From Catellatospora methionotrophica (GTDB lineage: Bacteria; Actinomycetota; Actinomycetes; Mycobacteriales; Micromonosporaceae): DNA of 64,000 bases. The stretch is from contig NZ_JAAOTJ010000001.1 in assembly GCF_011297335.1 (NCBI RefSeq), positions 682,001 through 746,000 of the forward strand, given 5' to 3'. Each line of letters opens with the position of its first letter. Position 1 is the stretch's first letter. Under the pieces are notes generated by a model. It had not been told where the DNA came from and made no database searches. It saw only the letters and a program-made list of their open reading frames with translations. A program made the position numbers and the translations under genes. Positions 1 to 8,400 of the stretch are shown here, one piece after another.

Positions 1-1179
1 CGAGGTGAGCAGGCCCGCGAAGCCGTTGGCGACCATCGCGACGAGCTGCGCGGTGAGGATCGTGACACCGGTCGCCAGGACCGAGCGGTCCGCGGAGAAC
101 GCGGCGAACACCTGCTCACGGAACACGAACACGGTCGTCGAGAAGACCAGCACGATGCCGCCGACGGCGACGGCGGAACCGCGCAGCGCCGCGGTGAGAC
201 GTTCGCGGTCGCCCTTGCCGTAGGAGTACGCCAGCAGCGGCAGGACACCGATCGTCACGCCCATCACCAGGAACTCGGGCACCTGCGCGATGCGGACCGC
301 GACGCCCATCGCCGCGAGCGCGCCGTCGCCGTAGGCGACCGCCAGATGGTTGAGCACCAGCGTGGTGACGATCAGGAAGGCGGACTGGAGCAGCTCGCCG
401 ACGCCGACGCCGAAGACGGGCTTGAGCACGGCGGGCGAGAGCGTGAACCAGCGCGGCGCGAGGCGTACGTACTCGCTGTGCCGGGCCAGCCAGGTGGCGA
501 AATAGCCGACGACGACCAGGTTGGACAGGCCCATGGCCAGGGCCGCGCCGGCGACGCCCCAGTGCATGACGAGGATGAACACGACGTCGAAGGCCACGTT
601 GGCGACGGTGGACACGATGAGCCCGATCATCACCTGGCGGGCCGCGCCCTCGGCCCGCAGGAGCTGTTCGAGGCAGAAGGCCGCGGCGAGCACGGGCACG
701 AAGGCGAGCATCACGCCGACGTACGCCGTGGTGGCGGGCACGGCGGCGGCGTCCGCACCGAGTACGGACACGAGCGGGCGCAGCAGGAGCAGTCCAGCGC
801 CGCCGAACACGGCACCGGCGGCGACCGCGCCCCAGAGCGCGAACGAGGAGACGTGCTTGATCTGACCGGCTTTGGCGGGTTCGTGCTCGGCCGCGCCGAG
901 CAGCCGCGAGATGAGCGCGCCGCCGCCGACGCCGAACACGCCGCCGACGGCCATGACCAGGCCGAGCAGTGGGGTGCCGAAGGTGATGGCGGCGAGCAGG
1001 GAGGTGTCGTGCAGCGAGCCGATGAACCCGGCGTTGACGACGTTGTAGACGGCACCGACGACCATGGCGGCGGCCATCGGGACGCACAGGTGGACGAGGG
1101 CGCGGAAGATCGGGGCGGCGGACAGGTACCAGCGGTTGGTGCCGACGGCGTCGGCCGTCGCGGGGTGCGTGGTGGTCAT
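1..1179 (-). CDS. MATE family multidrug efflux protein (3' end beyond window)
   Basis: A cation-coupled drug exporter of the MATE family, in the cytoplasmic membrane. The 393 visible codons start MTTTHPATADAVGTNRWYL and hold repeated hydrophobic helices. Glycine-rich family segments are seen, such as VGGVFGVGGGALISRLLGAA near residue 80 and PLLAYSYGKGDRERL near residue 315. The C-terminus is cut off by the window edge. The start is supported by AAGGAA seven bases before the ATG. It lies 93 bases downstream of a MarR repressor on the same strand, the usual layout of a repressor-controlled efflux pump. The substrate cannot be read from sequence. Confidence 0.88.
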   Translation of the reverse strand, partial: MTTTHPATADAVGTNRWYLSAAPIFRALVHLCVPMAAAMVVGAVYNVVNAGFIGSLHDTSLLAAITFGTPLLGLVMAVGGVFGVGGGALISRLLGAAEHEPAKAGQIKHVSSFALWGAVAAGAVFGGAGLLLLRPLVSVLGADAAAVPATTAYVGVMLAFVPVLAAAFCLEQLLRAEGAARQVMIGLIVSTVANVAFDVVFILVMHWGVAGAALAMGLSNLVVVGYFATWLARHSEYVRLAPRWFTLSPAVLKPVFGVGVGELLQSAFLIVTTLVLNHLAVAYGDGALAAMGVAVRIAQVPEFLVMGVTIGVLPLLAYSYGKGDRERLTAALRGSAVAVGGIVLVFSTTVFVFREQVFAAFSADRSVLATGVTILTAQLVAMVANGFAGLLTS

Positions 1180-1272
1180 GGCGGTTCCTTTTTCGGGCAC
1201 GGTGGAGCGCACGCCGGGCGAGGGCCGGGCGCGGCAGGTGGGTGGGGTGGCGCGGGCGGGCCGCGCGGGTGG

Positions 1273-1710
1273 TTACCGGGTGGGCTGCGGCAGCTCGGCG
1301 GTGACCTTCGTGAGCAGCGCGTGCAGGGTGGCCCGTTCGGTCTGGTCCAGCGGGGCGAGGATGGTGTCGTCGACGGCGGTCATCGCGGCTTCGAAGCCGG
1401 CGATGAGTTCGGCGCCGGTCGGCGTGGCGTAGGCGCGTTTGCTGCGTACGTCGGCGCTGTCGGCGCGGCGTTCGACGAGGCCGCGGCGTTCCAGGCCCTG
1501 CAGGAGGCTGGAGACGCTGGCAGGGCTGGTGCGGGTGATCTCGGCGAGGTCGCGCTGAATCGCGCCGGGGTTCTGGACCAGGTAGCCCAGCGCGAAGCCC
1601 TGTTCCATGGTGATCTCGCGGGACCGGATCCAGTCCTCCCCCGCCTTGCGCTGCGCCCATCCGATCCAGCGGACCAGATCGAGGATGGTGGTGAGCCTGG
1701 GAGCGTCCAT
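1273..1710 (-). CDS. MarR family transcriptional regulator
   Basis: A 145-residue winged-helix regulator of the MarR family, probably a dimeric repressor of itself and of the downstream efflux gene. The wing-helix region reads QRDLAEITRTSPASVSSLLQ followed by GLERRGLVERR and DVRSKRAYATPTGAEL, the typical MarR order. The frame stays open upstream, but ATG at 1710 is chosen for three reasons: it gives the normal family length, no ATG or GTG just upstream is better placed, and a promoter sits so that transcription would begin at this A. There is no Shine-Dalgarno, which fits leaderless translation. The inducing ligand is unknown. Confidence 0.85.
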   Translation of the reverse strand: MDAPRLTTILDLVRWIGWAQRKAGEDWIRSREITMEQGFALGYLVQNPGAIQRDLAEITRTSPASVSSLLQGLERRGLVERRADSADVRSKRAYATPTGAELIAGFEAAMTAVDDTILAPLDQTERATLHALLTKVTAELPQPTR

Positions 1711-1754
1711 GGTTAGAACTCTAATGGTTAGAGCTCTAACTGTCAAAGATCTAA
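1711..1754 (-). promoter_or_regulatory. Leaderless marR promoter inside three operator-like palindromes
   Basis: On the minus strand a perfect -35 TTGACA (1746-1741), a 17-base spacer and a -10 TAGAGT (1723-1718) place the start point at the A of the marR ATG (1710). The same stretch holds three 12-base palindromic units exactly 15 bp apart: TTAGAACTCTAA (1713-1724), the perfect palindrome TTAGAGCTCTAA (1728-1739) and the weaker TCAAAGATCTAA (1743-1754). Together they cover the -35, spacer and -10, so bound MarR would block RNA polymerase. Autoregulation is inferred from the layout. Confidence 0.7.
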
Positions 1755-1780
1755 CTGATCTCCGCCGTGCCTGGCGTGCA

Positions 1781-1820
1781 CGTGTATGAACCGTGTATCC
1801 GCCGTTCCTAAGCTGGCCCG
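1781..1820 (+). promoter_or_regulatory. SARP-type direct repeat and promoter of the peptide-export operon
   Basis: The heptamer CGTGTAT occurs twice (1781-1787 and 1792-1798) with four bases between, an 11-bp period as in known SARP binding sites. Ten bases after the second heptamer is TAAGCT (1809-1814), a plausible actinomycete -10. The ATG of the first gene (1821) begins six bases after it and there is no ribosome binding site, so the transcript may be leaderless. The same arrangement recurs before the cysteine-rich peptide gene. Binding by the SARP encoded at 5467-8535 is an inference. Confidence 0.6.
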
Positions 1821-2333
1821 ATGGAGCACGTCGACATCGCCGTGCGGTGCCTGCTGGGGGTCGTGTTCCTGGCCGCCGCAGCCGGCAAGCTGCGCAGCCG
1901 CGAACGGCGGCGCGAGTTCGCCGACTCGGTGTACGCCGTCGGCCTGCTCGCCCGCTGGGCCGTGACCCCGATCGCGGTGACGGTGCCGGCCGTGGAGCTG
2001 GCCGTGCCGGTGCTGCTGGCGTGGCCGCCGACGGTGCTGCTCGGATACGTGCTGGCGGGGTTGCTGCTGGCGGTGTTCTGCGTCGCGATCGCGGCCGTGC
2101 TACGGCACCGGCGCACGGTGGTCTGCCGCTGCTTCGGTGCCGCCGGCAGTCCGCTGGGCCGCCGTCACCTGGCGCGCAACGGGCTGCTGCTGGCACTGAC
2201 GGCGGTGGGCGTGGCGGTCACGGGTTCCGGTGGCGCGGTCGCACCGGCCGGTGTCCTGCTCGCGGTGGCCGCCGCCGGGGTGGCCGCGCTGCTGCTGATC
2301 CGCTTCGACGACCTGGCGGACCTGTTCGCCTAG
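1821..2333 (+). CDS. mauE: MauE/DoxX-like membrane redox protein
   Basis: A 170-residue integral membrane protein that resembles MauE, which is needed for maturation of the disulfide-rich small subunit of methylamine dehydrogenase. It has four to five hydrophobic helices and a family-typical N-terminus (VDIAVRCLLGVVFLAAAAGK). A CxC pair (C102, C104 in VCRCFG) lies after the third helix, where related proteins carry redox-active cysteines. It is first in an operon with a thioredoxin-like protein, an ABC exporter, a signal peptidase and a cysteine-rich peptide. I infer that it passes electrons across the membrane for disulfide formation in that peptide. No methylamine dehydrogenase genes are present. 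Confidence 0.8.
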   Translation: MEHVDIAVRCLLGVVFLAAAAGKLRSRERRREFADSVYAVGLLARWAVTPIAVTVPAVELAVPVLLAWPPTVLLGYVLAGLLLAVFCVAIAAVLRHRRTVVCRCFGAAGSPLGRRHLARNGLLLALTAVGVAVTGSGGAVAPAGVLLAVAAAGVAALLLIRFDDLADLFA

Positions 2334-2370
2334 GGCACCCGGCATCCGTTCTGCGAATAGGAGTTCTGCC

Positions 2371-2913
2371 ATGGTCTACCTGACAACCGCCGTCATTCTG
2401 GTCGGCGTCATCGGGATGCTCAATCTCGTGTTCACGTTCGGGGTGGTCAAGCGGCTGCGGGAGCACACCGCGGAGCTGACCGAGCTGCGCGAGCACGGCG
2501 GTGACCAGATCATGCTGCGGGCCGGTGCCACCGCGGGGCAGTTCCGGGCCGTCGCGACCGACGGCACGGCGGTGGCGCGCGACGAGCTGTCCGGCCGTAC
2601 GCTGGTGTCCTTCTTCTCCCCCGGCTGCGTGCCCTGCCAGGAGCGGATGCCGGCCTTCCTCGCGTATGCCGCGGCGATGCCCGGCGGCCGGGACCAGGTC
2701 ATCGCGGTGGTGGCCGCCGAGCCCGACGACGCGGCCGCGTCCGTCGCCGCGCTGAGCGCGGTGGCCAGGGTGGTGGTCGAGCCTGACCACGGCCCGCTGG
2801 GCACCGCGTTCGCCGTCCAGGGCTTCCCCGCGATCTGCGTCGTCGACGCCGACGGCGTGATCATCGCGAGCGGCACGACCCTGGACGAACTCCCCTCGCC
2901 CGCACTGGTGTGA
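2371..2913 (+). CDS. TlpA/MauD-like membrane-anchored thioredoxin
   Basis: A 180-residue thioredoxin-fold protein with one N-terminal membrane anchor (residues 3-25), putting the catalytic domain outside the membrane. The active site is CVPC (C86, C89) in FFSPGCVPCQERMPAF, and the cis-proline is in GFPAIC (P153). The anchor plus TlpA-type domain and its place after a MauE gene match MauD. The likely job is thiol oxidation or disulfide shuffling of the exported cysteine-rich peptide. Its stop overlaps the GTG start of the ABC gene by four bases, so the two are probably translationally coupled. Confidence 0.83.
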   Translation: MVYLTTAVILVGVIGMLNLVFTFGVVKRLREHTAELTELREHGGDQIMLRAGATAGQFRAVATDGTAVARDELSGRTLVSFFSPGCVPCQERMPAFLAYAAAMPGGRDQVIAVVAAEPDDAAASVAALSAVARVVVEPDHGPLGTAFAVQGFPAICVVDADGVIIASGTTLDELPSPALV

Positions 2914-4757
2914 GCACGCCAGAGCGTCCCACCGGCCGGTGGTCTGCGGTGCGGGCCGGAATCCGGCTGGTCGGGCGGGGCGCGCCGGTGGCGGCCGGAG
3001 GTTTCGGGCTGGTCACCCTCGCGGCTGGGGCCGCGCCCATCGCGACCGCCTGGCTGCTCAAGCTCGTCCTGGACGCCGTGGCGGCCGGGGGCGCGAGCCG
3101 CGCGGAGGTGCTGTGGGCGGGCGTCGGGCTGGGCCTGGCGGGCCTTGTCACCGCCGTGTTGCCGAGAGTCGGCGACTACCTGCGCGCCCAGGTCGCCCGC
3201 AAGGTCGCCCTGGTCGCCGACGACGAGCTGTACCAGGCGGTCGGCCGTCAGGTCGGGCTCGCCCGCCTGGAGGACCCGGTGTTCCTGGACCGGCTGCGGC
3301 TGGCCCAGCAGGCGGCGGCGATGCCCGTGCAGCTGGTCGAGGCGGGCTTCGGGCTGGCCCGTGGGGTGCTGCTCGCGGTCGGCTTCATCGGCTCGCTGTG
3401 GCCGGTCAGCGCGCAGCTGACCGGGCTGGTGCTGCTGTCGGCGGGGCCGGTGCTGCTCGGCGAGCTGGCGCTGGCCCGGCGGCGGGCCGGGGTGCACCTG
3501 CAGATCGGGCCGGCCGAGCGCCGCGAGCTGTTCTACCGGGGCCTGCTCGACAGCGCCGAGGCCGCCAAGGAGATCCGGCTGTTCGGGCTGGCGGGGTTCC
3601 TGCGGGAGCGGATGCTCGGCGAGCGGCGCGCCGCCGACCGGACCCTGCGCGGAACCGACCGCCGGGAGCTGGCGGTGCAGGGCGGGCTGGCGCTGCTCAA
3701 CGCGGTCGTGGCCGGGGCCGGTCTGCTGTGGGCGGTGCGCGGTGCGTACGCCGGGCAGCTCAGCGCCGGTGACGTCGCGATGGTCATCGCCGCGCTCGCC
3801 GGAGTGCAGAGCGGCGTCAACGCCATCGTCAACGCCCTCGCGCAGGGCCACGAGCAGCTGCTGCTGTTCGACCACCTGGTCGCGGTCACCACCGCGCCGC
3901 CGGACCTGCCGCAGCTCGGCGCGGGTCCGGTCCCGCCGCTGCGGGACGGGATCGAGCTGCGCGACGTGTGGTTCCGCTACAGCGACGAGCATCCATGGGT
4001 GCTGCGCGGCGTCGACCTGCACGTGCCGGCGGGGGCGGCGGTCGGGCTGGTCGGGCTGAACGGGTCGGGCAAGTCCACCATCGTCAAGCTGCTGTGCCGC
4101 TTCTACGACCCGACCCGCGGGGCGGTGCTGTGGGACGGGGTCGACGTGCGCGAACTCGACGTGGCGCAGCTGCGCCGCCGGATCGGCGCGGTGTTCCAGG
4201 ACTACATGGAGTACGACCTGAGCGCGGCCGAGAACATCGCGGTCGGTGACCTGACCGCGCTGGGCGACCGGGAGCGGCTGGTCGCGGCGGCCACCCGGGC
4301 GGGGGTGCATCCGGTGCTGGACGGGCTGCCGCACGGTTATGACACGTTGCTGACCCGGCTGTTCTTCGGCGAGTCCGACCAGGGCGACGCGACGACGGGG
4401 GTGCGGCTGTCCGGCGGGCAGTGGCAGCGGGTCGCGCTGGCGCGGGCGTACCTGCGCGGCCGGCACGACCTGATGATCCTCGACGAGCCCAGCGCGGGGC
4501 TGGACGCCGAGGCCGAGGCCGAGGTGCACCAGGCGCTGCGCGCCCATCGCGGCGGGCGGACCAGCGTGCTCGTCTCGCACCGGCTGGGCACGCTGCGCGA
4601 CGCCGACATGCTGGTGGTGCTGTCCGACGGCAGGGTCGCCGAGCAGGGCACGCACCGTGAGCTGCTGGCGGCCGACGGCGTCTACGCCAGGCTGTTCCGC
4701 CTGCAGGCCGACGGCTACCAGGACGACGCGGCGCTCGTTCCGGCGGAGCGGCCGTGA
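2910..4757 (+). CDS. ABC exporter, fused permease and ATPase
   Basis: A 615-residue half-transporter with an N-terminal membrane domain (to about residue 325) and a C-terminal ATPase. The ATPase has Walker A GLNGSGKST (K388), signature LSGGQ (500-504), Walker B LMILDEP (D525, E526) and a switch histidine in LVSHRLG. It has no C39 peptidase domain, so leader removal would need another enzyme; a signal peptidase gene follows, overlapping by four bases. It presumably works as a homodimer. Given its neighbours I infer export of the cysteine-rich peptide, but a small-molecule substrate is not excluded. Confidence 0.88.
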   Translation: MSTPERPTGRWSAVRAGIRLVGRGAPVAAGGFGLVTLAAGAAPIATAWLLKLVLDAVAAGGASRAEVLWAGVGLGLAGLVTAVLPRVGDYLRAQVARKVALVADDELYQAVGRQVGLARLEDPVFLDRLRLAQQAAAMPVQLVEAGFGLARGVLLAVGFIGSLWPVSAQLTGLVLLSAGPVLLGELALARRRAGVHLQIGPAERRELFYRGLLDSAEAAKEIRLFGLAGFLRERMLGERRAADRTLRGTDRRELAVQGGLALLNAVVAGAGLLWAVRGAYAGQLSAGDVAMVIAALAGVQSGVNAIVNALAQGHEQLLLFDHLVAVTTAPPDLPQLGAGPVPPLRDGIELRDVWFRYSDEHPWVLRGVDLHVPAGAAVGLVGLNGSGKSTIVKLLCRFYDPTRGAVLWDGVDVRELDVAQLRRRIGAVFQDYMEYDLSAAENIAVGDLTALGDRERLVAAATRAGVHPVLDGLPHGYDTLLTRLFFGESDQGDATTGVRLSGGQWQRVALARAYLRGRHDLMILDEPSAGLDAEAEAEVHQALRAHRGGRTSVLVSHRLGTLRDADMLVVLSDGRVAEQGTHRELLAADGVYARLFRLQADGYQDDAALVPAERP

Positions 4758-5182
4758 TAGCGGCGCTGGCAGCCGCGACGGTCGTGGCGCTCGCGGCCGC
4801 CGTGCTGTCGCTGCGGCGGCGCTACCTGCTGGTCACGGTGGAGGGCGCCAGCATGCTGCCGACGTTGCGGCCCGGTGACCGGGTGCTGGTACGGCGCGGT
4901 ACGGCCGCGCTGCGCCCCGGATGCCTGGTCGTCGCGGGCTGGCCACCCGATCCCGCGCGGGGCGACGGTGATCCGCTCATGGTCAAGCGGGTCGCCGCCC
5001 TGCCCGGCGACCCGGTGCCCGCCACCCTGCCCGAGACGGCGGACACGGCCGTGCCCGCCGGGCGGGTCGTCCTGCTCGGCGACAACCCCGCCGCCAGCAG
5101 CGATTCACGCCAGCACGGCCTGTTCGCGCTCGCCGACGTACGCGGCGTCGTGGTGCGCCACTTCACCGCCGCGCAGGGCTGA
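4754..5182 (+). CDS. Signal peptidase I (S26 family), compact form
   Basis: A 142-residue membrane-bound Ser/Lys protease of the LepB type. One N-terminal helix (residues 2-20) is followed by box B GASMLPTL with nucleophile S33 and box D LMVKRVAALPGD with general base K78. The C-terminal box is LLGDNPAASSDSR, with SDSR standing for the family's SxDSR. It is shorter than housekeeping LepB, as in dedicated peptidases of peptide operons. It overlaps the ABC gene by four bases and is followed by the cysteine-rich peptide, whose leader ends in AQAAAA, a plausible small-residue cleavage site. A dedicated role in that cleavage is an inference. Confidence 0.85.
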   Translation: MIAALAAATVVALAAAVLSLRRRYLLVTVEGASMLPTLRPGDRVLVRRGTAALRPGCLVVAGWPPDPARGDGDPLMVKRVAALPGDPVPATLPETADTAVPAGRVVLLGDNPAASSDSRQHGLFALADVRGVVVRHFTAAQG

Positions 5183-5186
5183 CGCG

Positions 5187-5220
5187 CATGTATCGGGCGT
5201 ATATCGACCGCCGTTAACGT
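5187..5220 (+). promoter_or_regulatory. SARP-type direct repeat and promoter of the cysteine-rich peptide gene
   Basis: Heptamers CATGTAT (5187-5193) and CGTATAT (5198-5204) are spaced with an 11-bp period. Exactly ten bases later is TAACGT (5215-5220), a TAnnnT -10. Repeat spacing, distance to -10 and a following CCGCCGTT tract all match the promoter of the operon at 1781. A start near 5227 would give a leader of about 25 bases carrying the strong ribosome site before 5252. The peptide would thus have its own boosted promoter while sharing a regulator with the export genes. Confidence 0.6.
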
Positions 5221-5251
5221 CGTGCCGAGTCCCGACAGAAGGAGGTCGAAT

Positions 5252-5470
5252 ATGAAGAGGATGCTCGAAACCCTGGGCGAGCGCATGCTCGGTGCCGTGG
5301 TGCCCAAGGCGCAGGCCGCCGCCGCCACGTGCAGCCCGAACTCGTCGTGGTGGGCAGGCTACTGCTACTGCAGCGGCGGACGCCCGTACTACTACCGCTG
5401 CAAGTGCAACAGCAGCGGCTCCGCGTACACCTGCACCTGCACGTACCGGTCCGGCATCGGCACCTGCTAG
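5252..5470 (+). CDS. Exported cysteine-rich peptide precursor with three CxC motifs
   Basis: A 72-residue peptide. The ATG at 5252 follows a near-perfect ribosome site AGAAGGAGGT. Residues 1-25 form a leader (MKRMLETLGERMLGAVVPKA then QAAAA) that is amphipathic rather than a classic Sec signal but ends in an alanine run. The mature part is tyrosine- and serine-rich with eight cysteines (27, 38, 40, 50, 52, 61, 63, 72) in a regular pattern: C-x10-CxC-x9-CxC-x8-CxC-x8-C. A WW pair sits at 33-34. I do not recognise the family. Context suggests a secreted, disulfide-bonded peptide matured by the MauE/thioredoxin pair. Its stop codon overlaps the stop of the convergent SARP gene. Confidence 0.8.
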   Translation: MKRMLETLGERMLGAVVPKAQAAAATCSPNSSWWAGYCYCSGGRPYYYRCKCNSSGSAYTCTCTYRSGIGTC

Positions 5471-8400
5471 CAGCGCAACGACCCGGTGACGGCTCCGCCG
5501 CACAGCAGGTTCAGGTCGTCACCGGGGCGGGCGGGCACCCCGGCCAGCAGCGCCCTGCCGCGCTCGGTGTGCCCGGCGGCCGCGACCGGTTCCCCCACGT
5601 CCTCCGACAGCCTGCCGCGCATCAGCGCGGCCACCCCTTGCGCCCAGCTGTCGCGCAGCTCGGCGCAGGCCCGCTCGGCGGCGGCGGCGTCGTCGATCGC
5701 CTCGGCGGTGCGGCCCAGGCTGCGCAGCGCTTCGGCCCGCCACAGCAGCACCCTCCCCAGGTACGTGCGCACCCCGGCGTCCCGGCACCGGTCCAGCGCC
5801 CCGGTCAGCTCCGCGACGGCCTGCTCGTGCCGCCCCACCAGCGCCGACACCTTGCCCAGGCCGTAGCCGCTGATCGCCTGCCCGATCAGGTCCCCGGCGT
5901 CGCGGCGCAGCGCCAGCGCCAGCCGTAGCTGCTGCGCGGCCTCGCCGTAGCGGCCCAGGTGGCACAGCACCTCCGCGGACTCGTTGCGCGCGATGCCCTC
6001 CCCCACCGCCATGCCCAGCCGGGCGTGCAGCGCCGCGCTGCGTTCCAGCGCCGCCAGCGCCCGCTGCGGCTCCCCCGCCCGCAGGTGCGCGATGCCCAGG
6101 TGCGACAGGCATCCGGCCATGCCGTGCTCGTCGCCGCCGTCGCGCCGGATGCTCAGCACCTCGTACAGGTGAGTCAGCGCCTGCCCGGGCCGGCCGCGTT
6201 CGGAGTGGACCACCGCCAGCGCGACCCGCGACGCCGCCTCGGCCCTGCGGTCGCCCGCCTCGATCGTCGGGCCCAGTGACAGCTCGGCCAGTTCGGCCAG
6301 CTCGTCCCAGTAGGCGTGGGTGGCCAGGTACTGGTACATCGCGGCCATCAGCCGGGGCAGGTAGCAGGTGGCGGCCGGGCCGTACTCGGCGGCCTGGCGG
6401 GCCAGCGCGAGGATGCTGTGCCGCTCGTGGGCCCACCAGACCAGGGCCGCGGCGGCGTCGGCCAGCTCCACCGGCCGTACGGCGGGGGCATGCCCGACCC
6501 GCTCGTCGTCGTTGACCGGCATCGGCCGGATCAGCTGCCGGGCGTGCAGGCTCGAATCGAGATACCAGGCCAGGGCACGTTCCAGGGCCCGCTCGCGGTC
6601 GGCGGGCGCGACGGCGTCGGCCGCCAGTTCCGCCGCGTACAGCCGGACCAGGTCGTGCATCCGGTGCCGCCCGGACTCGTCGGGTTCCAGCAGGCTCGCC
6701 TGCAGCAGCCGCCCGAGCGCCTCGTCGGCGTCGGCCGGGAGCAGGTCCAGCACCGCAGCGGCCAGCGAGGCGGTGATCGACGGCAGGCGCAGCACACCGA
6801 GCAGCAGGAGCAGCCTGCTCGCCTGGCGGCCCGGCCCGTCGGCGGTGCGGGACAGCTCGCCGACGCTGACCTCCAGACTGGACCGCACCGCCAGGTCGGA
6901 GAAGGCCAGGGTGTCCAGCCGGCGGCGCTCGTCGGCGAGCTGGTCGGCGAGCGTGGCGGGCGTCCAGTCGGGACGGGCGACCAGGCGCGCGCCGACGATG
7001 CGCAGCGCCAGCGGCAGGTGGTCGCACAGCCGCACCAGCTGCCGCAGCCGATGCGGCTCGGCGGCGGCCCGGCCGGTGCCGACGACAGTGTTCAGCAGCT
7101 CCATCGCGGGCTGCTCGGCCAGCGGCCCGAGGCGTACGTGGTGGACGCCGTCGAGCGCGGCCAGATGCCGCCGGCTGGTGATGACGACGGCGCAGCCGCC
7201 GATCGCGGACAGCACGGTGCGCAGCTGCGCCTCGTCCACGGCGTTGTCCAGGACCAGCATCAGCCGCCGCCCGGCCAGCAGCGTCCGGCACCGGCCCGCG
7301 ACCTCGTGCAGGCCGGACGGCACCTGCCCGCCGGGCACCCCGAGCGCCCGCAGCAGTCGGCCCAGGATCTCGGCGGGCTCGGCTGGGGGCAGGCCGACCG
7401 TCGCCCCGTGCAGGTCGAGGTACAGCTGCCCGGCCGGGAACTCGCCGGCGAGCCGGTGCGCGGCGTGCACGACGAGCGCGGACTTGCCGACCCCGCCCGA
7501 CCCGTGCACCGCCACGACCGCCGAGCCGGGCTCGGCCCGTACGGCCGCGAGCAGTTCCGCCAGCGCCGCCTCGCGACCGACCAGCGCGACGACGTCGCGT
7601 GGCAGGTCACGTGGGATGCCGTCGTCAACGGACACCGGTTCGGCGGGCCCGGGCGAGGACCGGCGGCCGGGATCCGCTGCCGCCTCACCGGTCCGGTCAC
7701 CGAGGACCGGCTCGCGGTGCAGCACCGCCCGGTGCACGCGGGCCAGTTCCGGGCCGGGGTCCACACCCAGCTCATCGGCGAGGACCTGGCGCGCACTGCC
7801 GTACGCGGCCAGCGCGCCCGCAGTGTCGCCGACCGCGTACAAGCCGCTGACCAGCAGTGCCCACAGCCGTTCCCGGAGCGGATGGGCGGCGGCCAGGCGG
7901 CGCAGCTCCGCGACGACCGGCGCGCCCTCGCCCTGGCGCAGCCGCACGTCCAGCCACGCCTCGACGGTGCTCAGCCGCTGCTCGTCCAGTGCTTCCAGGG
8001 CGACGCCGAGGCCCTGGGGGAAGCGGGGCACATCCTGGGCCGCCGGTCCGGTCCACAGCGCGAGCGCCCGCCCGAAGTGCCCGGCCGCGAGGGCTGCGTC
8101 TCCGTCGGCGGCGGCCTTGTGCCCGGCGTCTACCGCCTGGTCGAACACGCACGCGTCGACGGTGTCGGGGTCGGCCTCGACCAGGTATCCCGTGGTCCGG
8201 CCGAGCACCGGTGACGCGCCGGTGGCCTGGCCGAGCGCGGTCCGCAGCCGCGAGGCGTAGGTGCGCAGGTTCGCCACCGCCGACGCGGGCGGCGGCCCCT
8301 CCCACAGGGCGGCGATGAGCCGGTCGAGCGGAACCACGGTGTTGGGTTCCAGCAGCAGGGCCGCCAGCAGCGTGCGCTGCTTCGACGAGCCCAGGTTCAG

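Noticed and set aside
116-1660. A 514-codon minus-strand frame across the MATE and marR genes
   Set aside because: It is arginine/proline-rich, crosses two recognisable genes in another frame and has no family features.
2376-4655. A 759-codon minus-strand frame opposite the ABC exporter
   Set aside because: The plus strand has complete Walker A, signature and Walker B motifs in register. The minus frame is low-complexity and rich in Arg, Pro and Gln.
1821-5470. A methylamine dehydrogenase operon
   Set aside because: mauE- and mauD-like genes are present, but no heavy chain, no MauG and no real MauA. The 72-residue peptide is too short and has a different cysteine spacing.
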